This document shows positions 10,830 to 22,598 of a stretch of DNA of 64,000 nucleotides, one piece after another. The notes beneath the pieces are model-generated. The model did not search any database. It was given only the letters and a program-made list of their open reading frames with translations, and was not told where the DNA came from. The translations under genes and the position numbers were made by a program. Origin of the DNA: Spongilla lacustris (Eukaryota > Porifera > Demospongiae > Spongillida > Spongillidae); contig OX442425.1 in the NCBI GenBank assembly GCA_949361645.1, positions 1,354,000-1,417,999 of the forward strand. The letters run 5' to 3'. Position 1 is the stretch's first letter. Every line of letters starts with the position of its first letter.

Positions 10830-11758
10830 GTCCTCTCCCCTCCTGTCTCATCCTCTCTTCTCCCTTCCCCTCTCCCCTTCCCTTCTCCATTCTCCTCCTC
10901 CCCTTTCTCTTCTCCCTTCCCCTCCTCCCTTCATTTCCCATCCTCTGTCCCAATCTCCCTTCACCTCCCATCCTCCCTTCACCTCCCATCCTCCCTTCAC
11001 CTCCCATCCTCCCTTTCTTTCCCATCCTCCCTTCCCCTCCTCCCTTCACCTCCCATCCTCCCTTCCCCTCCTCCCTTCACCTCTCATCCTCCCTTTACCT
11101 CCTCCCTTCACCTCCCATCCTCTCTTCCCCTCCCATCCTCCCTTCACTTCCCATCCTCCCTTCACCTCCCGTCCTCCCTTCCCATCCTCCCTTCACCTCC
11201 CATCCTCCCTTCACCTCCCATCCTCCCTTCCCATCCTCCCTTCCCATCCTCCCTTCCCATCCTCCCTTCCCATCCTCCCTTCCCATCCTCCCTTCCCATC
11301 CTCCCTTCCCATCCTCCCTTCACCTCCCATCCTTCCTTCACCTCCCATCCTCCCTTCACCTCCCATCCTCCCTTCCCCTCCTCCCTTCACCTCCCACCTC
11401 CCATCCTCCCTTCCCCTCCTCCCTTCACCTCTCATCCTCCCTTTACCTCCTCCCTTCACCTCCCATCCTCTCTTCCCCTCCCATCCTCCCTTCACTTCCC
11501 ATCCTCCCTTCACCTCCCGTCCTCACTTCCCATCCTCCCTTCACCTCCCATCCTCCCTTTCCATCCTCCCTTCACCTCCCATCCTCCCTTCACCTCCCAT
11601 CCCCTCCTCCCTTCCCCTCCTCCCTTCACCTCCCATCCTCCATCCCCTCCTCCCTTCACCTCCCATCCTCCCATCCCCTCCTCCCTTCCCCTCCTCCCTT
11701 CACCTCCCATCCTCCCACCCCCTCCTCCCTTCACCTCCCATCCTCCCATCCCCTCCTC
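10830..11758. repeat. Pyrimidine minisatellite, left block
   Basis: Tandem units of about 10-18 bp built from CCCATCCTCCCTTCACCT and shorter CCCATCCTCCCTT forms. Long open frames here are compositional. The array is split by a transposon at 11759 and resumes at 13070. Confidence 0.95.
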
Positions 11759-13069
11759 CAGTGGCGGATCTAGGAATGGGGCTATAGGGGGGGCGGTTGG
11801 TTGGAGGGGCGGCCGGGGGCGGGGCCCACCCACTCACCAGCAAGGGGGTATGGGGTAGCGCTGTAAGCTCCCCCATCGGGGCCTGGGGCGGAGCCCCAGA
11901 AGCTTTCACATTTTTCGCTTCAAAGCCGCTAAAAATCAACGTATTCGCAGCGCAGTGAAAGAATTTACATACGCGCGAAAGACAACGAAATTTATTGCGA
12001 CAACGCCGAAGCTTATTGCGACAACGGTCGTCAACAGGCGTCTGATCTGAGTGTCTGAGAATATTGGATATGCTCGCGTGAGCAAACCGTACTTCTCCTC
12101 TATATTGTCGTTGGGATGTATGTAAATCGCTTTAGAGGTACGGTGATGTAGCAATTGAAGCAGCAGCAGCTGTGAAAATGTTTCACCATTTGCACCTTTT
12201 ATCGAACGGTGCACCTAATTAAACCTTTTAATGACAATCGGTAGACCATGTACTTGTACATTTAAAGACTGAAACTTTGTTATTGTTAATTATGATCGTG
12301 ATTCAGTTAAGTTAGTATATAACTATCAGTGGCGTAGGAAGGGAATATAGAGTGCAGCAGCCAACAAAGGTGGTTCCCCCGCCTCCCCGGGGAGGGTACG
12401 GAGGGGGTATCCCTCCCGGCCAGCTAGGGGCACAGGGGAGCGCTGTAAGCTCCCCCATCGGGGCCTGGGGCGGAGCCCTAGACGCCAACGCTTTTTGCGT
12501 AGATAATCCCCAAAACAACGCAAAAACTGTAACCAGGTTAGTAATATAAAATACAAAACGGCTATAGTGCAGCCAAGGAGCTTGAGCTAGCTCTCGCGAT
12601 CGATTTGAAGACCACTTGCATCAGTTGCATGTCTGCAGCAATTGCCGTCTCAGCTAATTGAATTGATATATACATGCAACCTATTATTATTATTATTTTG
12701 TTGTTGTGAAAAAGTGCAGCGGCCATGGCCGCTGCTGCCGCCCCAGCTCCTACGCCACTGCCCTATGCACATACAGGCAAGAACGAATAAACATTCGCAG
12801 TTATTAAATAAAATTTCCGGTATTAGTATCTAGATCTGTGCGAATTAATCACTGAAACTGTTAAGAAATTGCCGCCCCCCCCCCCCCCCTCACACACATA
12901 CACAAAAGGTGTGCTTTCTAGACGCGCGTGCGTTACGTACGGTAGGAAGTGCGCGCGCACGCGTGTGTGTGGGGGGGGGGGGGGGCGGCAATTTCATGAC
13001 AGGGGCGGCATTTATTATGAATGGGGGGGGGCTGCCGCCCCCCCCAACGCTATGCTAGATCCGCCACTG
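11759..13069. mobile_element. hAT-like non-autonomous element inside the satellite
   Basis: Ends are CAGTGGCGGATCTAG and its reverse complement CTAGATCCGCCACTG. The 8-bp duplication CCCTCCTC lies at 11751-11758 and 13070-13077. Termini starting CAG with 8-bp duplications are the hAT signature. It carries a conserved block around GCGCTGTAAGCTCCCCCATC that recurs in other copies at 12.4, 19.2 and 48.6 kb. Poly-C and poly-G runs lie near 12873-12889, 12970-12985 and 13023-13046. No transposase is encoded. Confidence 0.82.
12327..12760. mobile_element. Nested hAT-like miniature element
   Basis: It begins CAGTGGCGTAGGA and ends TCCTACGCCACTG within the larger hAT-like element. It repeats the GCGCTGTAAGCTCCCCCATC block. 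No clear target duplication was found (left flank ATAACTAT, right flank CCCTATGC), so the boundaries rest on the termini only. Confidence 0.62.
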
Positions 13070-13232
13070 CCCTCCTCCCTTCACCTCCCATCCTCCATTC
13101 ACCTCCCATCCTCCCTTCACCTCCCATCCTCCCATCCTCCCTTCACCTCCCATCCTCCCTTCATCTCCCATCCTTTTCCCTTCCTTTCCTCTCTCCTCTT
13201 CCTCTCTTCTTCCTTCCCCTCCTTCACGAATC
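13070..13232. repeat. Pyrimidine minisatellite, right block
   Basis: Continuation of the array interrupted by the hAT-like element; the same CCCATCCTCCCTTCACCT units decay into CTTCCT-rich sequence. Confidence 0.9.
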
Positions 13233-13538
13233 ACTTCCTTCTCCACCTGTTTGCCTCAATACAGCTGGATATCATGGATACAGTTTGGCTATGATGGTAG
13301 ACCTATTCTGTGCTGTACTCAGTGGTGGTGCTTTTGCACACCACTTATGAAAATGGCAAGCAATCTGGTAAGCATGTTTGGTGTGAATGGCCAATTGCTT
13401 TAATCAAATACATACTCACATCAAGGACAGACATTTTAGATGATTAATCCTGATGCCTTTGCTACTGGCTTTGGAGAACGCATGCATACCTTCAGTCAAG
13501 AGAAGAGGGCTTTGAATCATGTGAGGATAGTTTCATGA

Positions 13539-13571
<33 letters not shown>

Positions 13572-14081
13572 GCTGTGCTTCGATTGATCCTGATAAACCA
13601 ATTTTGGTAGCTGGTAATCTATAGTGGTTTAAGGAAAAGTGTGTTAGGCTAGGCATTAGAAAATGGCATTAAATATCATGATGCTCTGGGTAGTTAAGGG
13701 CATTTGTGGTCTGAGCATATAATGTTGTTCCTTCACTACTAATACCTCCTCTCCTCCACTACTACTTCTTTTATAGGGTTCCCCTCGCCTTTCAAAATAA
13801 CCTGGCTGAGAGACTGGGTGTTGCTCACATGCCAGTTCAGATACTTAGCTGTTTAAAAGAAAGAAATTTTTTGATATTATGTGATTTAATGATGATAGCA
13901 AATGAGTAGATCAAACTGTCCTATACTGCTGTGATGTGATGCACTATATTATATTCCAAGGTTGCCCTTCTTTCTTTCTTTGCTCTCATGCATGCGAACC
14001 CGCCGGGGGAAAAAAGGAGTGAAACAAGATATAAAAATTTAATTAAAATAAAATTGGTGATGTAGGATTTGTAGACAGCAA
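13233..14081. other. Intergenic with a 31-G run
   Basis: A poly-G tract lies at 13540-13570. No gene is recognised. Confidence 0.5.
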
Positions 14082-14082
14082 T

Positions 14083-14245
14083 GGGCTATTCCAGATAAAA
14101 ATCATACACTCCCACGGAAGACAAATCGGTTATCTGCGGTGGTTAGCTTTGATACTGGTAATATCCAGGGGAATTTATTAATAGTCCAAGGGAATTTATT
14201 TGGATGTCTTCCGTGGGGGTGTACGATTTTTATCTGGAATAGCCC
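14083..14245. mobile_element. PIF/Harbinger-like miniature element
   Basis: TIRs of about 38 bp start GGGCTATTCCAGATAAAAAT and end with the reverse complement. AAT flanks both sides (14080-14082 and 14246-14248), fitting a 3-bp target duplication. No coding content. Confidence 0.7.
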
Positions 14246-14744
14246 AATTGAGTAAAAAGTAAGGAAACAAGGAATTACGGATATTATGCATTCATTAAAT
14301 TATAAATATTACATACCTACATTATTTAGCAAGTTACCTGCCTGAAATTCTGTGCTAAATAGATAAATGTGAGAGAAGGTGGTACACAACGCGTCAACTC
14401 GAGGCAGAAAGGAAAGGAAAAACCTCATCCTCAAGACATACCACGTGTGAGCACCCCAGGTCGCTTCACAGGGGAGGTTGCTGGCTGCTTCCTCACCGGA
14501 GAGGGTGATTTCTCACCGCTCTCCTCCAGCTGGGAGTCAAGCAGATTCCTCCACGAGGGTGGCCCAATCCTTTTTGGAGGATTGGTCCACAGCATCCACG
14601 AGCCACGCTCCCAGCCCATCATCACCCTATTCTGCGGTGGTATTGGTGCTGGACAGGAGGTCCTCCGTCACGTCCTGGATCTCCACCAGGTTGTCGTCAC
14701 CCACCCGCTGCTTTTGGGCAGCAGGGGAGCAAGGGAGAGAGGGA
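14246..14744. other. Unassigned segment
   Basis: Open frames exist on both strands around 14370-14758 with no recognised motif. The boundary to the inverted UBL-gene copy is near 14745. Confidence 0.35.
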
Positions 14745-15470
14745 GAGACAAGTTCTAGTGAAGCAAGGCTTACTGGAATACCTAACCTGTCTTCCTTGGC
14801 ACATGCCTAAAGGATCAATGGCCCACCAGAGGGCAAAATCTCTGGTAGACATGGTTGGCTCACATATAGTACTTCAGCCTCCTAGCCTTAATGTGATAGT
14901 GAAAGCAAAACTTGCAGTGACCTGTCTTGGACTTGAGAAGGTGCTAAAGTCAGATAGTCGACAGATTGTGGAGAAGCTATTATTATAATCAGTAATATTA
15001 AATTGTTTAGAGGACTACAGTACACATGTAGAAACTTATGAGAAGCATATTTCCAATCATTTATTTTGTGTTGCTCACAAGCAATGCTTTTCATCAAGCA
15101 TGAAATATCCAAAGATATCGTATCCAAACGTTTCATTGTAACTTGTGAAGACCTGATCTTATTACTCTGGCTTGGTTCAGTATACCAAACCAGACATTGT
15201 AGCCAGCGTTTTTTTTGGCTCACTGTGCATGAATATGTATACGGTTTTAGTAAGAGCATTTAGTAGGTGCAAAACCCATTTCCTCTCTTCATAGTTCTTT
15301 CAGTTGGCTAAGTGCAGTCAACGTGCACCCACAATCTTTGTTTTCAATGAGGCAGCTGGATATGCTTTTAGTTTAATGATATCATTGTGATTGGACAGGA
15401 CTTTTTGATGTTTATAGCAATGAAATTTGACATACAACTCATTGTTGGTATTTTTGGACCATGGACAACT
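14745..15470 (+). pseudogene. Inverted fragment of the UBL-helical gene (last exon and 3' flank)
   Basis: Plus-strand 14758-14988 encodes the last 76 residues of the UBL-helical protein, from KQGLLEYLTCLPWH to KSDSRQIVEKLLL and a stop. It is followed by the same 3' flank that adjoins the minus-strand copy at 16440-17165. This segment and that copy form an inverted repeat around the PDE12 fragment. There is no upstream exon, so it cannot make the full protein. Confidence 0.8.
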
Positions 15471-15486
15471 AGTAAAGATGACTGAT

Positions 15487-16040
15487 AGACTTCAACAGCT
15501 GTCCATGCACTGCAGCCTACCAACTGATGGCACAAGGGAGCGTACCAAAGGACCACATAGATTGGACCAAGCACACACTTCCTCCATCTCTATATCCAAA
15601 GTGCACATGTGGATTGGTGGGAGGCATCAGACAACCACAAGAGCTGAGGTGTGTAGATGAAGATGGAGGTGTAGGTGTAGGTGTAGATGGAGGTTTAGAT
15701 GGAGATGTAGGTTTAGATGGAGATATAGTTGTAGATGGAGGAGTACCAGGTTGTGCTGACCACTCACTCCATGGTGGGTTCCAAGGTATCCACCTTCAGC
15801 ATGACTTCCATTTCCAGAGTGCCTGTGGGACCCCCACCATTCACAAACTACACGGAAACATTTGTGGGAGCTTTGGATTACATCTTTGTCGGAACAGACC
15901 ACCTACAGGTGACAGCAACTGTGACCTTTCCATCTCTGGAAGAGGTCAGAGAACTGGTTGCCCTGCTCTCTGTCCACTTCCCCTCAGACCATGTTGCCTT
16001 GGTGTGTGATGTGTCATGGAAGTCACCTATTAATAAGTAA
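15487..16040 (+). pseudogene. PDE12-like 2'-phosphodiesterase fragment, copy A
   Basis: It starts abruptly at the active-site motif DFNSCPCTAAY and runs to VHFPSDHVALVCDVSWK and the stop. It lacks everything upstream, including the HLYFH motif. An extra C in the run near 15833 shifts the frame between SACGTP and FTNYTETFVG. A variable Gly/Val/Asp stretch (15650-15745) replaces a loop. PDE12 belongs to the endonuclease/exonuclease/phosphatase fold and removes 2',5'-oligoadenylate and mitochondrial poly(A). This copy is dead. Confidence 0.85.
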
Positions 16041-16439
16041 ATATTTTGCAAATGTGTTGATGTTTTTATAGTAATACCAGCTGAGCTCTGAATTGTACCT
16101 GTTCTGTATATGGAGATCTGGGATATCCTGCATGAATAAACCTTGACAACTGGTCCTAAATTTGACCACTAACGTAATGATCCTTTTTTTATTTATTAAT
16201 TACTAATTACCTTATATCATGATAGAGCTCAGTAAAATACATGTAATCCATGCATGAAAAGATGGATTTAACGGTACTTAATTATGTGGGTATATGACAC
16301 TTTGGGTACATGACGGGGACTGTTACATTAACACACCCTTTCTGCACCAATGGAGGTGTATAAGAAGCATGTAGATCATTGTTTTTTCTGGCTACTGATG
16401 CACTTATTGAGACTTCCATTCTGTACATCGAGACCATTT
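16041..16439. other. Shared 3' flank of the duplicated unit
   Basis: Non-coding sequence repeated after the other PDE12 copies (27200 and 42545 onward). No gene. Confidence 0.6.
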
Positions 16440-16920
16440 TAGGAATTTTTCTAGTACTCCATGGTCCAATAGGTATGAATTGTACTTCAAATTTGGGACA
16501 ACACATTGCTATACATCTGGCCATCACAATGATGTCATTTAACTAAAAGGATGCATGTTGATTACACTTAGCCAGCTGACATAACTATGAAGAGAGGAAA
16601 TGGGTTTTGCACCTACATGTAAATTGGGTCAGGCCACTTAGCTCACTAAGACCATATACACATGGCATATCCACAGTGAGCCGAGAACACGTTGGCTACC
16701 AGGTCTGGTTGGGTATACTGAGCCAAGCCAAAGCCGGAGTAATAAGACTGGGACTTTACAAGTTACTGATGAAACTTTTGGATAGGATATCCTTGGATAT
16801 TACATGCTTGATGAAAAGCAATGCTTGTGAGCAACACAAAAATAAATGATTGAAAATATGCATCTCATCAGTTTCTACATGTGTACTGTAGTCCTCTAAA
16901 CAATTTAATATCACTGATTA

Positions 16921-18574
16921 TTATAATAGTTTCTCCACAATCTGTCGACTGTCTGACTTTAGCACTTTCTCAAGCCCAAGACAGGTCACTGCAAGTTTCG
17001 CTTTCACTATCACATTAAGGCTAGGAGGCTGAAGTATTATATGTGAGCCAACCATGTCTACCAGAGATTTTGCCCTCTGGTGGGCCATTGATCCTTTAGG
17101 CATGTGCCAAGGAAGACATGTTAGGTATTCCAGTAAGCCTTGCTTCATTAGGACTTGTCTCTCCTCCTGTCCCTCAATAAAAACTTGCAGACCTAGCACA
17201 ACCACTTCTAAACACCTCATGGAGATGTCACCTTCAGACAGTGACCTCCATTTGGAGCACCTGTACAGCAGCTTCATATATGGCAACATATCATCCCACT
17301 GGCAATAATACCTTACGAAGCCCACTTGTATACAATTGTTTAGAGTCAGCACTACGAAGGAAATCTTTTAAAAGTCCAATGCTTTAGGAACATTAAAGCA
17401 TTCTTTATTAGCTAAAACCAGCTGAGATATAAGTATGGAAGCAAAAAACCTGTGAGGTAAGGAATGGTTGATAGTGCACTAGAGTCTGCACAATTTTGAG
17501 CCACTTACCTAATAAGGTTAAAATCATGTTTTAAACATTCTGCTTGATCCATTCCTTTCAATACTGTTGGATTGATGTGCATGGAGGAAGCACCCATTAT
17601 TGCATTGATGACATGTGGCTTGACAAGGTAGTAATGTGATTTGTAGTTGTATGAAAGATTTTCCAAACAACACAGAACCATTATTCTGACCACGTGGTTG
17701 AATGAAGGTGTCACTAAACATCCAACAATCTGGTCCATTATAACCGCTGAAGAGATAATTTGTTCCTGAAACCTATCAATTTGTGAGACACTGCAAAGAT
17801 TTCAGAAAAATGACAAATGAGTGTACACCTGCAGCCTTATTATTGCAACCTACTTGAGCAAAACCTGAAGGGAATAGAATATGATGTTAAAGATGTGATC
17901 ATTCATTGAAAGTGAAGACACATATGGATTAGCAGGTGGGGAACAGGGACCCGCAGTCACCTGAACTCGACAAAATGAACTGACAACATTGTCAAAGTTT
18001 ATGCATGGGAAGGTGTTGAAGGACTGATGGTGACCTGGAGCTATTACTAGACATACATGCCACAAAATGAGGAGGAGTGTTTCCTCTATAGTTGCAATAG
18101 ATCCACATGACTTACCATGCTCAATGGAAAGTTTATCAGTATGCAATGTAGTTCATCAATCAAAGGCAACTCTCCACTGTGAATGAGAAAGGTATCTAGC
18201 GCTATTCTATACCCCATACAAGAGCTCGATCCAGGACTAATTTCCAAATCTTCTATGCGTTGAACAATGTCACTGACGTGGAGTGATTGGGACAGATGTT
18301 GTCTATAAAATCTAAAGAGGCATTTCCAAGCGATAGCTTCCTCTGCACATCAGGATCCTGGAGAAAAGAGGTGGCATCTTTAAGGTCTCTTAGCAGGAGG
18401 CGAAAGCTTTCTATGTCAACAGTCCATGTGTACTTCACTGTGAGTAGGTCGCCATCTTTTAATCTGTAGTATCAAGCCTCTTCTTGTCATGATCATCCAG
18501 TTGCTCGGCACCAAATATCCCCACTTGATCGTATATTGGAATTTGGAACTGTTCCTGCAGGCATAGGCGTCGGA

Positions 18575-18621
<47 letters not shown>

Positions 18622-19620
18622 CTATCGCCCCCCCTGCAGCGATAAAGGGGGGGTGAAAGTATCATTTCGCCCCCCCCCCCCCCCCCCCCATTATTGGCTG
18701 GGGTTAATTTTTTCACAATGCTAAGTATCGTTGCATGTGGTGCTAATTACGATCGAACATCCTCACAGCACAATCAATTAATATGTACAACATTTCAGCG
18801 AATCAGATAATGCTATAACAGCTGCAATTCCCACTCGCGTAGGGTTAACTGCCATAAGTTGGATCGCGTATCGCAGTGATGAAGTGTCACCATAAAAATG
18901 CCTCGTGTGCGTATTGTCGTAATCTCGAGCTCTGCTGCGGGCCGTTCTTGAAAATCTTGTTAGAGCACCATTTCTTTCCAGAAGTGTTGAAACAGGTACG
19001 CAATGATTACGACGGTACGCTCGTTTAAACACGAGCCATTTTTTTTGAGGGGGCGGAGGCGGGGGGCGGGGGGCTTATATAGTAGATACTCTACCGTATT
19101 TACATATATAATAAAGGCCTTGGCCTCTTGCATGGCCGCCGCTTTTTTGTGTAGTTTTTGGAACTTTTTAAACGCATAAAGCGTTGGCTTCTGGGGCTCC
19201 GCCCCAGACCCCGATGGGGGAGCTTACAGCGCTCCCCCATACCCCCTAGCTGGGCGGGAGGGGTGCCCCCCCCCCCCCTCCCGCACCCTCCCCGGGGCTG
19301 CACCCTTAGCGCCCCCTCCCCCCCCCCCCCCCCCCCCCCTACTATTATCTCCTTCCGACGCCACTGCCTGCAGGGCTTCCTTTAGTTCCCTAACCGTTTC
19401 GGGAAAGTTGTCTATCTTAAGTTGGAAGTAGTATTGACCAGACGAACTTCGAACCTCGCGGAAGAGACGTGTATATTCCGACAGTCTGTCTTAGAGAGAG
19501 AGATGTGTTCTCGCTCGATCCACTCGTCGTCCTCCTCGGGAGGAGCATGTTCGTCGATACCATCCGCCTGCATGGTTACAGGTAGAAGGTTCACTGGTTG
19601 TCAGTCTTTGTATGCTCTCG
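16921..19620 (-). pseudogene. UBL-helical gene, copy A, broken
   Basis: Minus-strand exon 3 (about 17460-16921), exon 2 (about 17795-17516) and parts of exon 1 (19600-17870) are recognisable. Exon 1 is split by a hAT-like insertion at 18562-19366, has lost about 19 bp coding for NKLQEVIL near 19420, and has further frame breaks near 18300 and 18480. The intact paralogue lies at 28217-30257. Confidence 0.85.
18562..19366. mobile_element. hAT-like element inserted in UBL exon 1
   Basis: Ends are CATAGGCGTCGGAA and TTCCGACGCCACTG, with the perfect 8-bp duplication CCTGCAGG at 18554-18561 and 19367-19374. A run of about 42 G sits just inside the left end and about 20 C just inside the right end. 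It carries the GCGCTGTAAGCTCCCCCATC block in reverse, plus an older nested element around 18870-19100 that resembles the one at 45535-45801. No transposase. Confidence 0.86.
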
Positions 19621-20002
19621 ATCTGGTATGGGTGCGTCCACAAAATAAATATTAAAAAAATTACATCATAATTATTAATAGAATATGATTACATAATGCT
19701 ACAGACCTATACCTATACATGTAGCTCTACCTAGCATTGGACCTGACCACGGCAATGCTTAACCTTCCGTATAGCTTTGAATGACACTGCAGAAGACTTG
19801 GGATTGACACCCAGTTCGAGTGGCGATCCGTGTAGCTAGTAGTCTGGCGTAGCCACACTATACATGTAGATCTACACGACTGGTTCTAATGAGCAATTAT
19901 TATTATTATTTTTTCTCTGTATAATAAATAATATTGATACATACATACATGTACATACACCACAAGTCAATAGAGGAACATTGGAAGGTTTTGCCAATCA
20001 TG
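19621..20002. other. Intergenic, nothing recognised
   Basis: AT-rich sequence with TACATGTA words; no gene. Confidence 0.5.
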
Positions 20003-21175
20003 CTACACCAAAGGTATCAGAGATTCACTGACTGCCAGTTCAATAGAGGCTGGGAGATGTATAGCATGTCCTTGATTTGATCGCGCTCCTCTGATACATT
20101 GTATGGATGATCGTAAAAGAGAGCGGAAGGATAGACGGCAACGAAGCCACCCCATTGTCTGACTGTATGATGTGCCCCATTTGTCAGCTAGCAGTGATGC
20201 CAAACGTTTGTAGGTGGTAGTGGCAATGCTACCCATGCCTCCTGTTGAAGAGAGGACGATTGGAGCGAATGAAGCTCGCTCAATCTCCCGAATTCGAAGT
20301 TCGTATTCTCTCTTTTTAATGTTTTCATGTTTTCGATAGCAGCTGGACAGAGTGGGAGTCTGATTAGAGGGGGCATACGGATTGAAAACTCTGACATCAA
20401 AAAATGTCAGCTCAAATTGACCACCCCAAAAACCATCAGCAGCAATGTCTGACCGAGCACCATCCTCTGTGTTTGCTGTCATAGCAGGGAATGTCTCAGT
20501 GTGGTTCGATGGAAATGTTGTGACATACCTCTGTAATGAGATTAGCTGTTAGATCACGGATCTCATTGTGGCGTATAGATGGAAAGCCACCCAGTGGACA
20601 AAAGAGAGCGCGTTCAACTGTGAAAGACTTTCCCACATGTGCAGGTGGATGGAATGTTAGATGGTAGCCAAACGTATCTAAGAGCGATAGCATCACGAAA
20701 TGCACCTTTATGTAAGGTGAAGCCATTCTCATCAATAGGTAGAGTTGTCAACCAGTTGGATGCTCCCTTTTCTTGAGCTAGATCCATTGAGTGTTGAGTG
20801 GAGTTAGCCAGCTGGGGACGGAGGTTGAATGCACTGCCCTGACTGTGTTTCAGTTTTAAGCTGTAAACTTCCTTTTTGGCCTCGACCTGCTGTTCAATAG
20901 CCTCAGGCTCAGTTGGGTAGCTTGAATCGGGCAACAGGATGAGGTTGTATAGAAGCTTGCACACTGATCTAGAGGCTGTGTATTCGGTATCAGAAGTAGT
21001 AGTTGGATTGGGGATGCCAAGACCGCCCAATCTAGGAGGTAGTAAGAGTAGGTTACGTTCTACATCATTAGGTGGTGCCCTGCCAGCTCTACGCATAACA
21101 TCTTCAAGGGGTTGGAAGAGTCTTGTAATGTCTGGAACTGTTCTGGCCAGGTAAGACCATTTGTGCACTGGTTAC
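20003..21175 (-). pseudogene. R2-type LINE, C-terminal part, minus strand
   Basis: Conceptual translation gives the post-reverse-transcriptase region (LPPRLGGLGIPNP, then a CTCG...CPLGGFPSIRHNEIRD zinc motif) and a restriction-like endonuclease segment (SDIAADGFWG...FFDVRVFNP). Frameshifts lie at about 20630 (inside the zinc motif) and about 20490. The reverse transcriptase palm is absent, so this is a 5'-truncated dead copy. Family resemblance to R2/NeSL-type elements is from motif order; the exact clade is not determined. Confidence 0.8.
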
Positions 21176-21306
21176 GAAATGCTTTGGTTCGTGAGATGTC
21201 GTTACTCAAAGCTTTAAAGGAGCTTCGAAGCTTTTTAATGGACGTAAAACATAATAAATTATATATATTATAATTATAATTAAAACGGCTTGAAGCTCGC
21301 AAGCTT

Positions 21307-22512
21307 TTGCACTGCTTGATAGAGGTTTCTGTCATAGACCCTCAAGTAGCTTTAACATTACTTCGTCTATGTGGTAGCTTTTGCAAGTTAAGCTACTTGG
21401 CTCGCTCAATTCCAACCAACTTGGTATCAGATGCTTTCAAGCTCTTCGATGATGACATCCACCACTGTTTCATGGACTGCATAGGTTTTGAAATGTCAGA
21501 TGAGGCATGGTGTCAGGCCCAACTTGGCCTTAACAGTGGTGGTCTTGGGTTGCGCTCACTGTCCCTACACTCCAGCTCAGCTTTTATTGCTTCCTTCTGC
21601 TCCTCTGGGGTGTATGATACAGATGACATACACCTTACAAATGCCTTGGACCACTTCAATTCTACTGTTGCTCCAATTGAGAAACTATCTGTCAATTCTG
21701 TGGTTTCCTCACCTGTCAGTCAGAAGCTTCTGTCTTCAAAAGTAAACGACTATTGCTTTCAAGTCCTCTTTGATGAATCCTCCCCTGCTAACAAGGCTCG
21801 GTTGCTATCAGTTTCAGCCCCCCACGCGACATCCTGGTTATCAGTTATTCCCTCCACATCCCTAGCTCTCCATCTTGACCCAATTGAATTCAGGGTAGCT
21901 GTCAAGTGGTGGCTAGGCCAAGATACCTCCCAGGGCTCTCAGTGTGCTTTCTGCCCTGCCCACAGTCTGGACCCTCTTGGACACCATGCATTAACATGCA
22001 AATGTGGGGGTGATGTTATTACACGCCATAATGCTCTCAGGGACACTTTAGCGCACTTTCTTCACCGTGCACATGCTTCAATCGAAGTTGAAGCTGGTGC
22101 TGGGCTCTTTCCTGACCATTCACAGTCACGGCCTGCTGATATTCTCGTGAAGCATTGGAACCATGGAAGGCCCGTTGCCCTGGACATCTCCGTTGTCTCA
22201 CCGCTAAATCCTTCAACTTTAGCTGAAGCGGGAGCAACGGTTGGTGCAGTCCTTGAGGCAACGGAGAGGAGGAAACACCAGGCCAATGATGTAAAGTGTT
22301 TAGCTTTAGGGTGGGTCTCAACCCCTCTAGTAGTTGACTCCTATGGGGCTTGGGGTAACGAAGCTTCAATATTTCTGGCTCAGATAATTGCTAGGCTTGC
22401 GATCCACAAGTCTCTGCCAAAGGCACAGATATCTTTTGAGCTTTTCGCAAGCTTGAGCATTTGCCTAACAAGAGCGAATGCCAGAGCCATCCTCCGTAGA
22501 ATCCCATCTTAA
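21307..22512 (+). pseudogene. R2-type LINE tail, plus strand, 5'-truncated
   Basis: About 400 codons are open without a break: the end of the RT/thumb (DPQVALTLLRLCGSFCKL), GLGLRSL, a CX2C...HX4C zinc motif (CAFC...HHALTC, then RHNALRD) and a restriction-like endonuclease core (RPADILVKHWNHGRPVALD). The catalytic palm is missing, so it cannot move alone. An AT-rich tail follows the stop from about 22550. The absence of disabling changes suggests a young insertion. It lies head to head with the minus-strand LINE, about 130 bp apart. Confidence 0.8.
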
Positions 22513-22598
22513 CTGTAGTGTGTTTATATATAGCAAGTGTTGTGTGTATGAGCTTATATTATATATTTAATTATAATTATAATTATATATATAATTAT

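Noticed and set aside
10712..11858. Pro/Ser-rich frames of over 350 codons
   Set aside because: Produced by the pyrimidine satellite, open in overlapping frames.
14369..14758. A 129-codon frame before the UBL fragment
   Set aside because: Both strands are open and no motif, start context or splice support is seen.
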